Below, one piece after another: positions 12,530 to 21,055 of a stretch of 40,306 nt of DNA. Source of the DNA: a virus. A program made the translations under genes and the position numbers. Under the pieces are notes generated by a model. The model worked only from the letters and a program-made list of their open reading frames with translations. It searched no databases and was not told the origin of the DNA. The stretch is taken from positions 1 through 40,306 of the IMG/VR virus record IMGVR_UViG_3300032235_000781. The stretch is one strand, 5' to 3'. Within the stretch, counting starts at the first letter, position 1, and each line of letters begins with the position of its first letter.

Positions 12530-13504
12530 ATGAGCATTTTTGACGAGCAAGTTAGTAGAAAACCGAACAAATATCCATGGACAACACAATTTATTGAGGC
12601 TATGCATCAAGGATTTTGGACTGATAAGGAATTTAGTTTTAAAGCAGATTACCATCAATTCAAAACGATTTTAGATGATAAAGAAAGAGAAATTATTGTC
12701 CGCACACTGTCGGCAATCGGACAGATTGAAGTAGCAGTGAAAACATTCTGGTCAAAGCTTGGGGAGAATCTTCCCCATCCATCTTTGTCTGATTTGGGAT
12801 TTGTCATGGCAAATGTTGAAGTGATCCACAATAATGCCTATGAGCGTCTTTTGGATGAACTCAACATGGAAGATATTTTCGAAGAAAACCTTAAACTTGA
12901 GTGGATTCAAGGTCGTGTCAAATATCTTAAAAAGTACACGCATCGTTTTTATAAAGATTCCAAGAAACAATATCTTTATGCTTTGATTCTTTTCACTTTA
13001 TTTGTTGAGAATGTTTCCCTGTTTAGCCAATTTTATGTGATCAATTGGTTTGCTAAAAATAAAAATGTTCTCAAAGACACTGATCAACAAGTCCGTTATA
13101 CACGGAATGAAGAAGCAATTCATGCAATGGTCGGTATGAAAATTATCGATACAATTCGCGAAGAGCATCCAGAATTATTTGACAAAGAGCTAGAAGAGCG
13201 TATACTACACGAAGCAGAACAAGCTTTCATTGCTGAAAGTAAGATCATTGACTGGATGGTTAATGGTATTGAAGAAAAAGGTTTGTCAGCACCAATTTTG
13301 AAAGAATTTATCAAGAACAGAATAAATGAATCTTTGGTTGGAATTGGATTCCCTAAAGTATTTGAAATTGATACTGATCTTCTCGATGAGACATTTTGGT
13401 TCGATGAGCAAGTTCTCGCTCCAAACATGACAGACTTTTTCCACTCAAGACCTGTTGAATACGCTAAAAACACACAATCTTACGACGAAGACGATTTATT
13501 TTAA
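12530..13504 (+). CDS. nrdB: Class I ribonucleotide reductase small subunit
   Basis: 324 residues, the usual length for the radical-generating beta subunit. Metal-site residues are visible: E67 in GQIEVAVKTFW where most class Ia proteins have Asp, E97 and H100 in ANVEVIHNNAY, and the radical-site tyrosine Y104. The second half has YTRNEEAIHAMVGMKI with the Glu-x2-His pair. Glu as first ligand is known in class Ic and Id proteins, but those usually lack the Tyr, which is kept here. It works with NrdA (3 nt downstream) to make deoxynucleotides for phage replication. Confidence 0.95.
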   Translation: MSIFDEQVSRKPNKYPWTTQFIEAMHQGFWTDKEFSFKADYHQFKTILDDKEREIIVRTLSAIGQIEVAVKTFWSKLGENLPHPSLSDLGFVMANVEVIHNNAYERLLDELNMEDIFEENLKLEWIQGRVKYLKKYTHRFYKDSKKQYLYALILFTLFVENVSLFSQFYVINWFAKNKNVLKDTDQQVRYTRNEEAIHAMVGMKIIDTIREEHPELFDKELEERILHEAEQAFIAESKIIDWMVNGIEEKGLSAPILKEFIKNRINESLVGIGFPKVFEIDTDLLDETFWFDEQVLAPNMTDFFHSRPVEYAKNTQSYDEDDLF

Positions 13505-13507
13505 TAT

Positions 13508-15160
13508 ATGACAAGAGAAAAATACTACTGGTTAAACGAGGATTCCATTAAATTCTTGGAACAAGGTTATCTCCGCGAGGGGCAATCTCCATTTGAGAGA
13601 ATTCAAGAAATTGCTAATACTGCACAAAAAATACTCGGTATTGACGGGTTCGCTGATAAATTTATTGATTACATGTCTCGTGGCTTTTATAGCCTTTCTA
13701 CTCCTGTATGGATGAATTTTGGTAACGAAAGAGGTAATCCTATTTCTTGTTTCAATTCTCATATTGGTGATAGTGTTGAAGATTTCCTAATTAAACAAGC
13801 TGAAGTGGGAATGATGACTAAAGTTGGCGGTGGAACGTCTGGATATTTTGGAGACATTCGCCCAAGAGGATCTAAAATTTCTACTGGTGGCGTTGCAGAG
13901 GGTTCAATTCGATGCATGGAACTATTTGATAATGTGGCTAAGATCATTAGCCAAGGGAGCGCACGTAGAGGCAGTTTTGCGGCATACTTACCGATTGACC
14001 ATGGAGACTTCGATGAGTTGATGAAGATTCGCTCTGAGGGGCATTCTATTCAAGAGATGTCTATTGGTGTCACAATTCCAGAAGGATGGATGCAATCCAT
14101 GGTTGATGGTGATAAAGAGAAAAGACGCAGATGGGCTTCAGTAATTAAGAAACGTTCTGAGACTGGTTATCCTTACGTGTTCTTCACTGATAATGCCAAT
14201 AATCAAGCTCCACAGGTTTACAAAGATAAAAAATATAAAATTAATGCAAGTAACCTTTGTTCAGAGATTTTTCTACCATCGACTAAAGACGAATCTTTTG
14301 TTTGTTGCCTTTCATCTTTGAATTTGCTGTGGTGGGATGAAATTGAAAAGACAGATGCTGTCGAAACAATGGTGATGTTTTTGGATGCCGTTATGACGGA
14401 ATTCATTGAAAAAACAAAAGGCAATCGCTTGATGGAAGCTGCTCATAATTTCGCCAAGAATCATCGTGCATTGGGTATGGGTGTTTTGGGTTATCATAGC
14501 TATCTTCAATCTAAAATGATTGCATGGGAAAGTATGGACGCTCATTTCGAGAATATCGACATCTTCCACAAAATCCGCTTACGTGCTGATAAAGCGACGA
14601 AAGAACTTGCAGTTATGTTTGGTGAGCCTGAAGTATTGAAAGGTTATGGTCGTCGTAATACAACTACTATCGCTATTGCTCCTACTACAAGCTCCAGCTT
14701 TATTCTTGGTCAAGTGAGTCCTAGTATTGAACCTCTTAACAGTAATTACTTCGTTAAGAATCTTGCCAAAGGTCAATTCACTTATCGCAATCCAAAACTC
14801 GAAGAATTATTGAAATCTAAAGGTAAAGATGATAAAGAAATTTGGAAGAGTATTTTGATTCATGGTGGTAGCGTTCAACATCTCGACTTCCTCACGGAAC
14901 ATGAAAAGGATGTTTTCAAAACATTTGCAGAACTTTCCCAGAAAGAAGTTGTAACCCATGCTGCTCAAAGACAACCACATATCGATCAAGGGCAATCTCT
15001 CAATTTGATGATTCCTGCTGGCACAAAACCAAAAGAAATTAATGAATTGATGATCTTCGCATGGGAGCAAGGAATCAAATCTTTGTATTACCAACGTTCA
15101 TCAAATCCTTCACAGGAATTATCTAGATCGATTATGACATGTAAATCTTGCGAGGGTTAA
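13508..15160 (+). CDS. nrdA: Class I ribonucleotide reductase large subunit, short form
   Basis: 550 residues, shorter than typical NrdA (over 700) because the N-terminal ATP-cone is missing; the sequence begins close to the catalytic barrel. Key sites: STPVWMNFG and NPISCFN (first redox Cys), NASNLCSEIFLP near residue 246 (Asn, thiyl Cys and Glu of the active site), FVCCLSSLNL (second redox Cys), LYYQRSS near the end (radical-transfer tyrosines) and a C-terminal TCKSCEG pair for reduction by thioredoxin or glutaredoxin. All catalytic residues appear intact. Loss of the cone implies loss of dATP shut-off. Its stop meets an opposing stop in a palindrome. Confidence 0.95.
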   Translation: MTREKYYWLNEDSIKFLEQGYLREGQSPFERIQEIANTAQKILGIDGFADKFIDYMSRGFYSLSTPVWMNFGNERGNPISCFNSHIGDSVEDFLIKQAEVGMMTKVGGGTSGYFGDIRPRGSKISTGGVAEGSIRCMELFDNVAKIISQGSARRGSFAAYLPIDHGDFDELMKIRSEGHSIQEMSIGVTIPEGWMQSMVDGDKEKRRRWASVIKKRSETGYPYVFFTDNANNQAPQVYKDKKYKINASNLCSEIFLPSTKDESFVCCLSSLNLLWWDEIEKTDAVETMVMFLDAVMTEFIEKTKGNRLMEAAHNFAKNHRALGMGVLGYHSYLQSKMIAWESMDAHFENIDIFHKIRLRADKATKELAVMFGEPEVLKGYGRRNTTTIAIAPTTSSSFILGQVSPSIEPLNSNYFVKNLAKGQFTYRNPKLEELLKSKGKDDKEIWKSILIHGGSVQHLDFLTEHEKDVFKTFAELSQKEVVTHAAQRQPHIDQGQSLNLMIPAGTKPKEINELMIFAWEQGIKSLYYQRSSNPSQELSRSIMTCKSCEG

Positions 15161-15168
15161 TTAACCCT
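15153..15168. other. 16-bp palindrome over two convergent stop codons
   Basis: AGGGTTAATTAACCCT is a perfect inverted repeat centred between nrdA (ends 15160) and the opposing virion gene (ends 15161). Both genes end GGT TAA within it. It may serve as a compact two-way end signal. Confidence 0.6.
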
Positions 15169-16750
15169 TGACAGGTGTTTTCTTCTCATGTAATTGCGCA
15201 TAGGACTGAGCAACAGTGTTATGCGCATTTATTTTATTTTTATGAGCATCTTTACGAACGTCTTCGTTTGATTCCATGAGTTTAAGAGGAATATTATTGA
15301 AATGGTGACTATGTGGATAAGTCACGATCAAATCATGAGTTGCTTTAGCATAGACTGGATAAAATTCTCCAGCGATGTTACATTCACCGATTACCAATTG
15401 TCTGTCTTGATCGATAGCAAATTTACCAAACACTACTGTATTTTCAGTTTGCTGCACTTCTAGTGGCGCAGTAACGTGTTGAAGGTATGTTTCACCCTCT
15501 ACTGCCAGTCCACCCCCTACAATTAAATTATTTTTAATTCCCATGGAAGATTCGACATACACTTGTCTATTTGTCCGAAGAATGATTGTCTTGAGGGATT
15601 GTATCTCGACATTGCTCTCTGATCCGATATTAATACCATGAGAAGCATTCAAATTAATTTGTTTGAAACCACCTCGTAAAACAGTTCCTCCCATTTCAAA
15701 AGAACCAGTGGTTTTCATAGAAATACCACCAGAACCCACGATTCTATTAAAAGAATTCCCGACAATTACGTGATCCTTACCACAAGGAAAATTAGAAGAA
15801 TTATCAACTTCTTCGACTAGAGGAACATAATCATGATTTTTATAAATCCCTTTATCGGATACTAACATTTCAAATGGTTGACTTCTACCCTTTTCATCAA
15901 TACGAACTGATGGGAAATCATTGAAGACTGCTCCAATTGTTTCAAATTTATTTCGTTTGGTGATAAGATGTTCATCGCCACCATCACCCATTTTTTCTTC
16001 AATCTTGGTTAATTGTTCCTGAGCATCTAAAAATTGTTTATCGATGTCCAATGCATCTTGATCTTTATCCCATTCACCATTTTCCGTTGCAGCAGATTTG
16101 GAAGCACCAAATTCTAAAACACCTGGAGCTTGAGATCCAGCACCACCAGCACTCTTTTCGATATTTTCAAGAGTAATTGATTCTTCTTTGGCTGATTTTC
16201 CACTTCTCTCAGTAACAGGAACATACGTAGTCACTTCATCAAATTTTGATGTTCTATAAGGTGTTTTGGTATATCCTTTGAATTTATTTTCAACTACAAA
16301 TACCTTGGAGCCGATGACAGGGTTATCATCGCGACTTCCCGATGGAGAATTGGATACACCATTAGGCAATGATAAACCACCTCTTTTTATTTTAAATTTT
16401 GAATTGTTATCAGCAATAGGTTTAACCAAATCTTTCCATTCTTGGAATGCTTGAATTTCTGATTCATCTATAAATCCTTTGTAATTATAAACCGTGCCAC
16501 CAACTCTTTCATTTTTTCCACCTACTACGAATTCACTGGAATCTCCTTTTATAGTATCAAATTTATCATTCAATACTAAAGTTTGTTTATTATTTGTCGC
16601 TAATTCAGAATTCGATACATTGTTCAGTAGAATATTACTACCTGATCTTTGAGAAATATGTAGAGATTCATTATCAGTTGTATTGTTGATAACAATCGCT
16701 CCACCTCTTTGGTTTAACACTGTGCGGTTTCTATATTTCTTTTTAGACAT
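15161..16750 (-). CDS. Putative baseplate spike or hub-associated protein
   Basis: 529 residues, 2 nt downstream of the gp5-like hub gene. The N-terminal part is Asn/Ser/Thr-rich (VINNTTDNESLHISQ and on). A charged, possibly flexible middle lies about residues 190-270. The C-terminal half has repeated short strands such as SFEMGGTVLRGGFKQINLNA, then GINIG, VEIQSL, TIILRT, VYVESS and NLIVGGG, typical of a beta-helix or trimeric spike. T4 gp5 ends in a beta-helix needle, and here the OB domain and the helix seem to be in separate proteins. Late HSHHF could bind metal at a tip. The assignment is by context and texture, not by a clear family match. Confidence 0.6.
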   Translation of the reverse strand: MSKKKYRNRTVLNQRGGAIVINNTTDNESLHISQRSGSNILLNNVSNSELATNNKQTLVLNDKFDTIKGDSSEFVVGGKNERVGGTVYNYKGFIDESEIQAFQEWKDLVKPIADNNSKFKIKRGGLSLPNGVSNSPSGSRDDNPVIGSKVFVVENKFKGYTKTPYRTSKFDEVTTYVPVTERSGKSAKEESITLENIEKSAGGAGSQAPGVLEFGASKSAATENGEWDKDQDALDIDKQFLDAQEQLTKIEEKMGDGGDEHLITKRNKFETIGAVFNDFPSVRIDEKGRSQPFEMLVSDKGIYKNHDYVPLVEEVDNSSNFPCGKDHVIVGNSFNRIVGSGGISMKTTGSFEMGGTVLRGGFKQINLNASHGINIGSESNVEIQSLKTIILRTNRQVYVESSMGIKNNLIVGGGLAVEGETYLQHVTAPLEVQQTENTVVFGKFAIDQDRQLVIGECNIAGEFYPVYAKATHDLIVTYPHSHHFNNIPLKLMESNEDVRKDAHKNKINAHNTVAQSYAQLHEKKTPVKG

Positions 16751-16752
16751 AA

Positions 16753-17478
16753 TTAATTTTCAAAATCGGAAGGGTAGTAAGGGGAAATGTTGGATTCGTT
16801 ATCGGTTCTATTGATAAGTGTAAGGCTTCTATAATCTTGAATAACTCCGAAATAAACGGGGAAATTCAAATCACCCATATAATGGAAAACCCATACTTTG
16901 GAACCAACTTCAGGAACACCCATAAATCCTTTTGTTTTATTACTAAATTTTTGTGATTTATAACCAAATGAATATGTATTACACTTCACAGAGAATGCAT
17001 CAATTGGTTTATTGAAAGCGTCTCCCATGATAGTATCTTTGTTTTCATAGATAAATGCTGGTGAGAATGATCCTGTTTGTAATGTCGGGGGTTCTTTATC
17101 ATTCACTTGAAACCCTTCTTCATAATTACAATCAGAAATAGTTGAAATACTATCTTCGTCATTTTGGTAATATCGAGCATTTCCCGATTCACCGATTATT
17201 GGATAACATGGTTCTGCCCATGGGATAGTATTGGCTATTTCTTTGAATATTGCAATGTCATTCCAATTATCAGTTGGATTATTAACACCTGCAATTTTAA
17301 CATTGATCTCATCGTATTCTTCAAACCAATTATCAAAAGGTTGGTTGGATAATTCGGGAATGTAAATTTTTACTCTATTCAATTTCAAAGGGTCATCGTT
17401 CTTTACGACAATACCACTATAAAATGATTCATCAGTTCTTTTAGATTCTACACCAGAACCACTACCCCTATTAAACAT
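16753..17478 (-). CDS. gp5-like baseplate hub protein with OB domain
   Basis: 241 residues. The N-terminal part FYSGIVVKNDDPLKLNRVKIYIPEL (about residues 19-43) is the typical opening of the gp5/VgrG OB-fold domain. Then come a tract with TIPWAEPCYPI and the segment GFMGVPEVGSKVWVFHYMGDLNFPVYFGV near the end, again characteristic of phage OB-fold hub proteins. No lysozyme domain is seen, unlike T4 gp5. It should sit at the centre of the baseplate below the tail tube. A late box lies 5 nt upstream, preceded by a terminator hairpin. Confidence 0.82.
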   Translation of the reverse strand: MFNRGSGSGVESKRTDESFYSGIVVKNDDPLKLNRVKIYIPELSNQPFDNWFEEYDEINVKIAGVNNPTDNWNDIAIFKEIANTIPWAEPCYPIIGESGNARYYQNDEDSISTISDCNYEEGFQVNDKEPPTLQTGSFSPAFIYENKDTIMGDAFNKPIDAFSVKCNTYSFGYKSQKFSNKTKGFMGVPEVGSKVWVFHYMGDLNFPVYFGVIQDYRSLTLINRTDNESNISPYYPSDFEN

Positions 17479-17483
17479 ATTAT

Positions 17484-17490
17484 TATTTAA
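17484..17490 (-). promoter_or_regulatory. Late box TTAAATA for the gp5-like gene
   Basis: Minus strand, 5 nt (ATAAT) before the ATG at 17478. It lies directly behind the terminator of the upstream unit. Confidence 0.72.
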
Positions 17491-17494
17491 GAGA

Positions 17495-17521
17495 AAAGCA
17501 CACGAATCAACCGTGTGCTTT
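17495..17521 (-). terminator. Terminator hairpin after the small capsid-region gene
   Basis: A 10-bp perfect stem AAAGCACACG/CGTGTGCTTT with a 7-nt loop. On the minus strand it is followed by a short pyrimidine run. It ends the unit at 17554-18006, and the next late box follows within a few bases. Confidence 0.75.
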
Positions 17522-17553
17522 CATATATAAATAAAGAATAAGAGTGCTTATTA

Positions 17554-18006
17554 TTAATATCCTAGCAATCTCTTTCTACGAGTATCAGGAGTAGATACAG
17601 AGAATGTTTCAGAGAATGCTGATGTTGGAACAGTTGCAACAGAACTCAGGAATGGGAACACAGAATATGAACCATCAGTATTCACGATAGCCATTTGAGT
17701 ATTGTGAAGCGATGCTGGAATATTGAACACTGAACCAAGAACATTCACTGTAACACTTGGATAAGTGGTAAGAGAGAATGCAGATGCAGTATTAACAGTG
17801 GAACCTACTGAAAATTCAACAGGATCGAATGCTAGACCCACATCAGTAGTGGATAGAGAAACCACACCTACTTGTCTAGTGGCGACGACCACATTAGCAC
17901 CAGATAGGAATGTAACACCTGTTGCAGAGAGTGTTGTGTTGGTAAGATTAGGACTACCAGTTTTTTCAGCGGACAGAAGGTTTTGTTGGAACGTAAAAAT
18001 GCTCAT
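17554..18006 (-). CDS. Small virion-type protein downstream of the capsid gene
   Basis: 150 residues from the ATG at 18006 (MSIFTFQQNLLSAEKTG), which has a late box exactly 5 nt upstream; an in-frame start at 18021 is rejected. The protein is rich in Ser, Thr and Val with alternating polar and hydrophobic residues, so mainly beta. It has almost no charged residues until the C-terminal DTRRKRLLGY. Texture, own late box, own terminator and place right after the major capsid gene suggest an abundant virion protein, for example a head decoration protein. No family match is recognised. Confidence 0.65.
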   Translation of the reverse strand: MSIFTFQQNLLSAEKTGSPNLTNTTLSATGVTFLSGANVVVATRQVGVVSLSTTDVGLAFDPVEFSVGSTVNTASAFSLTTYPSVTVNVLGSVFNIPASLHNTQMAIVNTDGSYSVFPFLSSVATVPTSAFSETFSVSTPDTRRKRLLGY

Positions 18007-18011
18007 GTTAT

Positions 18012-18018
18012 TATTTAG
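18012..18018 (-). promoter_or_regulatory. Late box CTAAATA
   Basis: Minus strand, 5 nt (ATAAC) before the ATG at 18006. Confidence 0.72.
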
Positions 18019-18072
18019 CAAAATTGATCAAATTTTAGAAATTACGAAAAAGATATTATGGATACATATAAA

Positions 18073-18110
18073 AACGAGGAAACCCGATGCTCTTCGGTGC
18101 ATCGGGTTTC
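18073..18110 (-). terminator. Strong terminator of the major capsid gene
   Basis: A 12-bp perfect stem GAAACCCGATGC/GCATCGGGTTTC (18079-18090 and 18099-18110) with an 8-nt loop holding TTCG. On the minus strand CCTCG and then TTTTT follow. It lies 36 nt past the stop codon of the gp23-like gene. Confidence 0.88.
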
Positions 18111-18145
18111 ATAAATTTGATTAGCGTGTCTGCTAAGAGTTAGAC

Positions 18146-19615
18146 TTACAGGTAAGTGCTAACAGAACCAGGAGTAAACGCAGTACCAAGACCTTTGACA
18201 ATGATCAGGTGATAATAAAGATTAGCACCGAAGATATTGTTTACGATACCATAACGGGTCATGAGTCCAACGCGAGGAGCGAAATCATTCGGTCCAATTG
18301 TGCGTTGCACCATAATCGGGATGTATGGGCAGTAAATAATACCTGTGTCATAGTATTCAGAACCTTTGTAACCCAACAGAGCATACTCAACACCGCCACC
18401 ACCGTTAGGAGGATTGGTGTAGTAGTTATTATCTCTATAGAGTGAAGTGTTCTGAACTTCAGTCCGAGTATCACGATAAACCGTCCAGCGGCTACCAACC
18501 GTACCAACTTTAGCAATACCTACACCAGCCGTGGAAACAGTTCCATTAACTTCAAAAACTTTGAAGTCAGGAAGCATTTCGAGGATGCTGCAAACACGAG
18601 GAGTTGCGATAACAAAGTTAGCAGCACCTCTACGGTTACGAGCAGCCATACGACCACTTTCGATAAGCAAACGTTGATAGAAGGTAAGGTTTCTTTCAGC
18701 AGTCCAACGACCATCCGCACTAACAGGACTCCAGATGGAGAAACCTGCGCCAGCACCAGCATTGAAAGCAGTTTGGATCATACGCATCACAACTTCACGG
18801 TCGATCTCAGCTTGGATCTCATACGACATTGCATTCGTAAGTTCTCCATCGATATCGATACCGTTCATGTTTTTGATGTCTTGTTCCAACTCTACACTCC
18901 AACGAGTTGCAAGTCTACGTGTTCCAGCTTCAACAGCAGTTTTGTCAAACTTGAGTTCGATTTGAGGGATTTTACCCGTCAATTCGTAGTTGCTCAAGAG
19001 TTCAGCAATACCACGGTCTTGATCTGCGAATGTCCATTCGGCATGACCCGAAAGGAAACCAGCAGATGTGCCAGTGAAACGTGTGTCCAGAAGTTGATAA
19101 CCAAGTTCGTCGTTCGGAAGACCAGTGCTACCTTCGTAGGCACTAGAACCGTTTGAACGGTAGTTAGTTCCGTTCGATCCTGCACTCTTACCGTCGATAT
19201 CCATATTGCTAAGGGTATCGCCTTGATAAGCGTAACGAAGAGCGAAAGCAAGACCAACAGGACCGCCCATAGGCTGAACGCCTACGATCTCATTGGAAAT
19301 CAATTCAGGGAAAGTGCGTCGAATCATAGGAATCAGAATCTTTGGAAGACGAGCATCACCAGTAGCATAAGCATCGGTATTAGCGATACCATTGCCAATG
19401 GAAGTCGTTGCTCCAAACACACCACCACTAGCGGCAGTATTGGATTCTTGAAAGCACCACTGTTCTTGGTTCTCAAGCAGCATAGCGGTAGTCTTGTAAA
19501 CGTGTTCGTTCTGGATAGCAGGAATCGAGTTCGAGCTATAGTCCAGCACTTTACGCCATTTAGCGACTGCGCGTTGCATTTTTGAGCCATTTAAATCAGT
19601 TTGTGGGATATTCAT
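18146..19615 (-). CDS. Major capsid protein, gp23-like
   Basis: 489 residues, close to T4 gp23 (521). The opening is scaffold-type: MNIPQTDLNGSKMQRAVAKW, then a Gly/Ala-rich stretch with NTAASGGVFGATTSIGNG, where gp23 proteins are cut by the prohead protease (probably a little before this point). Next comes the conserved core PKILIPMIRRTFPELISNEIVGVQPMGGPVGLAFALRYAY, given here in parts: RRTFPELISNEIVGVQPM and GPVGLAFALRY. The end, NIFGANLYYHLIIVKGLGTA, also fits the family. It follows scaffold, core protein and protease genes in the T4 order. The usual late box is not perfect here: CAAATA sits 3 nt before the ATG. Confidence 0.95.
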   Translation of the reverse strand: MNIPQTDLNGSKMQRAVAKWRKVLDYSSNSIPAIQNEHVYKTTAMLLENQEQWCFQESNTAASGGVFGATTSIGNGIANTDAYATGDARLPKILIPMIRRTFPELISNEIVGVQPMGGPVGLAFALRYAYQGDTLSNMDIDGKSAGSNGTNYRSNGSSAYEGSTGLPNDELGYQLLDTRFTGTSAGFLSGHAEWTFADQDRGIAELLSNYELTGKIPQIELKFDKTAVEAGTRRLATRWSVELEQDIKNMNGIDIDGELTNAMSYEIQAEIDREVVMRMIQTAFNAGAGAGFSIWSPVSADGRWTAERNLTFYQRLLIESGRMAARNRRGAANFVIATPRVCSILEMLPDFKVFEVNGTVSTAGVGIAKVGTVGSRWTVYRDTRTEVQNTSLYRDNNYYTNPPNGGGGVEYALLGYKGSEYYDTGIIYCPYIPIMVQRTIGPNDFAPRVGLMTRYGIVNNIFGANLYYHLIIVKGLGTAFTPGSVSTYL

Positions 19616-19677
19616 ATATATTTGACTTTCTATTCACATTTGTTCAGGAATTAATTCCTCATAGTGCGGGGTGGAAA

Positions 19678-20562
19678 TTATCTTCTGAATTCCATCGTTT
19701 GAAGGATACTCAGATAAGGATCATTCTCCTCTACATCATTACTTACCTTTTCCGTGATAATTTTTTGATTTTTCACGAAATCTGGCTTATGTTTACGATT
19801 TTGTAGAGCTTCTTCCTTGATTACTTCAAGTTGTTTCTTTTCTTGTTTTTCAAAAAGACGCACTGTGTAATCGAAATTTTCTTTGATAAAGGTAAGAGAC
19901 TTGTCACCAAGAGCTTTCTTAATGAAGTTCTTTTTAGATTCAGGATACTTGGAAGTCTTACCTTCGAGGAAGAGTTTAACTTGTGTGTTATTTTTCTCTT
20001 CAGTGATAACTTTGAGATTGCTCTTCAAAGAAGCGTTCTCATTACGAAGTTTATCCAATTCAGTCTTACCTTGTAGAATTGCATCGGAAACAGATTCTTT
20101 CATGACAGCAGAATCAATTGCAAACACTCTGCGAAGATTTTCCAGAACATTCATAGCAGTTTTATTCTTTACTGCTTGCTCAATATCTTTAGCAGGAATG
20201 GATTCACTCAAAAATTCTTCCAAATAAGCACTAACAGATTCAGTGAGTTGTTTTTTGAATCTGATCAGATCACCTTGTTGTTCTCTTTCGTATTTCTTAA
20301 CAACTTTAACCAATTTGGCAGTCTTATCTCTATCGAAAGCTTCCATCAATTTTTTCATTTTGATGGTGCGATCTTTATCGAGAGATTCCATAACTGATCC
20401 CAATTTGGTAGCATACACTTCATCCTGTTCAACCAATGCAGCTTCAACTGCAAGATCTACTTTAGCTTCCAAAGCTTTTTGGATAGCATTAACGGATTCG
20501 TCGGAAAGACCGAGACTTTTTTGAACGTCTTCAGAGAAAAGATTCTGTTTGTTTTTCTTCAT
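19678..20562 (-). CDS. Prohead core scaffold protein, gp22-like
   Basis: 294 residues, almost wholly helical and charged with long heptad-like regions (about 30-130 and 165-260). It lies between the core protein gene and the capsid gene, exactly where gp22 lies in T4. The N-terminal MKKNKQNLFSEDVQKSLGLSDES and the segment SVSAYLEEFLSESIPAKDIE are consistent with the family, as is the segment KYPESKKNFIKKAL. Gp22 forms the inner scaffold and is degraded by gp21 during maturation. The call rests on synteny plus composition. Confidence 0.85.
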   Translation of the reverse strand: MKKNKQNLFSEDVQKSLGLSDESVNAIQKALEAKVDLAVEAALVEQDEVYATKLGSVMESLDKDRTIKMKKLMEAFDRDKTAKLVKVVKKYEREQQGDLIRFKKQLTESVSAYLEEFLSESIPAKDIEQAVKNKTAMNVLENLRRVFAIDSAVMKESVSDAILQGKTELDKLRNENASLKSNLKVITEEKNNTQVKLFLEGKTSKYPESKKNFIKKALGDKSLTFIKENFDYTVRLFEKQEKKQLEVIKEEALQNRKHKPDFVKNQKIITEKVSNDVEENDPYLSILQTMEFRR

Positions 20563-20567
20563 AATAT

Positions 20568-20574
20568 TATTTAG
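20568..20574 (-). promoter_or_regulatory. Late box CTAAATA for the scaffold gene
   Basis: Minus strand, 5 nt (ATATT) before the ATG at 20562. Confidence 0.72.
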
Positions 20575-20599
20575 AGATTTGATATAACTTTTTTATGTT

Positions 20600-21043
20600 T
20601 TAGAACAAAGGTTTTTCAATTTCTTGAGAAATTTTCTCTTGAATCTTTTTATTGATGGTATCTTTCAAATATTTATGAGCTTTAGCATGGTCTTCAGTCA
20701 TGATAGCTTCAATAAATTTAACGATAGATGCTGACTCGTTGAGTTCTTTTTTAAGTGTTTTTTGAAGTCCTCCTTTTAATTTAGTTTGTTTCGGAGGAGA
20801 TAATTTTTTACCTTTATTTTCTTTACGCATACGCTTCAGATCAGCTTTTTTTACTTCGCTTGTTTCATCTTTTTTAAATTCAGCATCTTCTTCAGGTGGC
20901 TTATTCTTACGATTATAAGAACCTTTACCTTTTTCGGCTTTATGCTTCTGTGTAGAAGGTGCGAAAGCTTTACGATCCTTCACTTTAGGACCATCTAAAG
21001 TAACCTTTCCTTCTTTTTTCATATCTTTAAATGTTTTACCCAT
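20600..21043 (-). CDS. Prohead core protein, gp67-like with long basic extension
   Basis: 147 residues. The first 95 are Lys-rich and probably disordered. The last 50, starting ESASIVKFIEAIMTEDHA and continuing to a helical KYLKDTINKKIQEKI, resemble T4 gp67 (a short acidic core protein beginning MEGLIEAIKSND). T4 gp67 is only about 80 residues, so the basic N-terminal half is an addition, perhaps DNA-contacting like a gp68-type core protein. It sits between the protease and scaffold genes, as in T4. Confidence 0.65.
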   Translation of the reverse strand: MGKTFKDMKKEGKVTLDGPKVKDRKAFAPSTQKHKAEKGKGSYNRKNKPPEEDAEFKKDETSEVKKADLKRMRKENKGKKLSPPKQTKLKGGLQKTLKKELNESASIVKFIEAIMTEDHAKAHKYLKDTINKKIQEKISQEIEKPLF

Positions 21044-21048
21044 ATTAT

Positions 21049-21055
21049 TATTTAG
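21049..21055 (-). promoter_or_regulatory. Late box CTAAATA
   Basis: Minus strand, 5 nt (ATAAT) before the ATG at 21043. It overlaps the end of the protease gene. Confidence 0.7.

Noticed and set aside
18007-18021. Longer N-terminus for the small capsid-region protein
   Set aside because: The late box lies inside it, exactly 5 nt before the ATG at 18006.
18674-19156. Plus-strand frame of 160 codons opposite the capsid gene
   Set aside because: It is a mirror of the strongly recognisable gp23-like gene, has no late box and no recognisable protein features.
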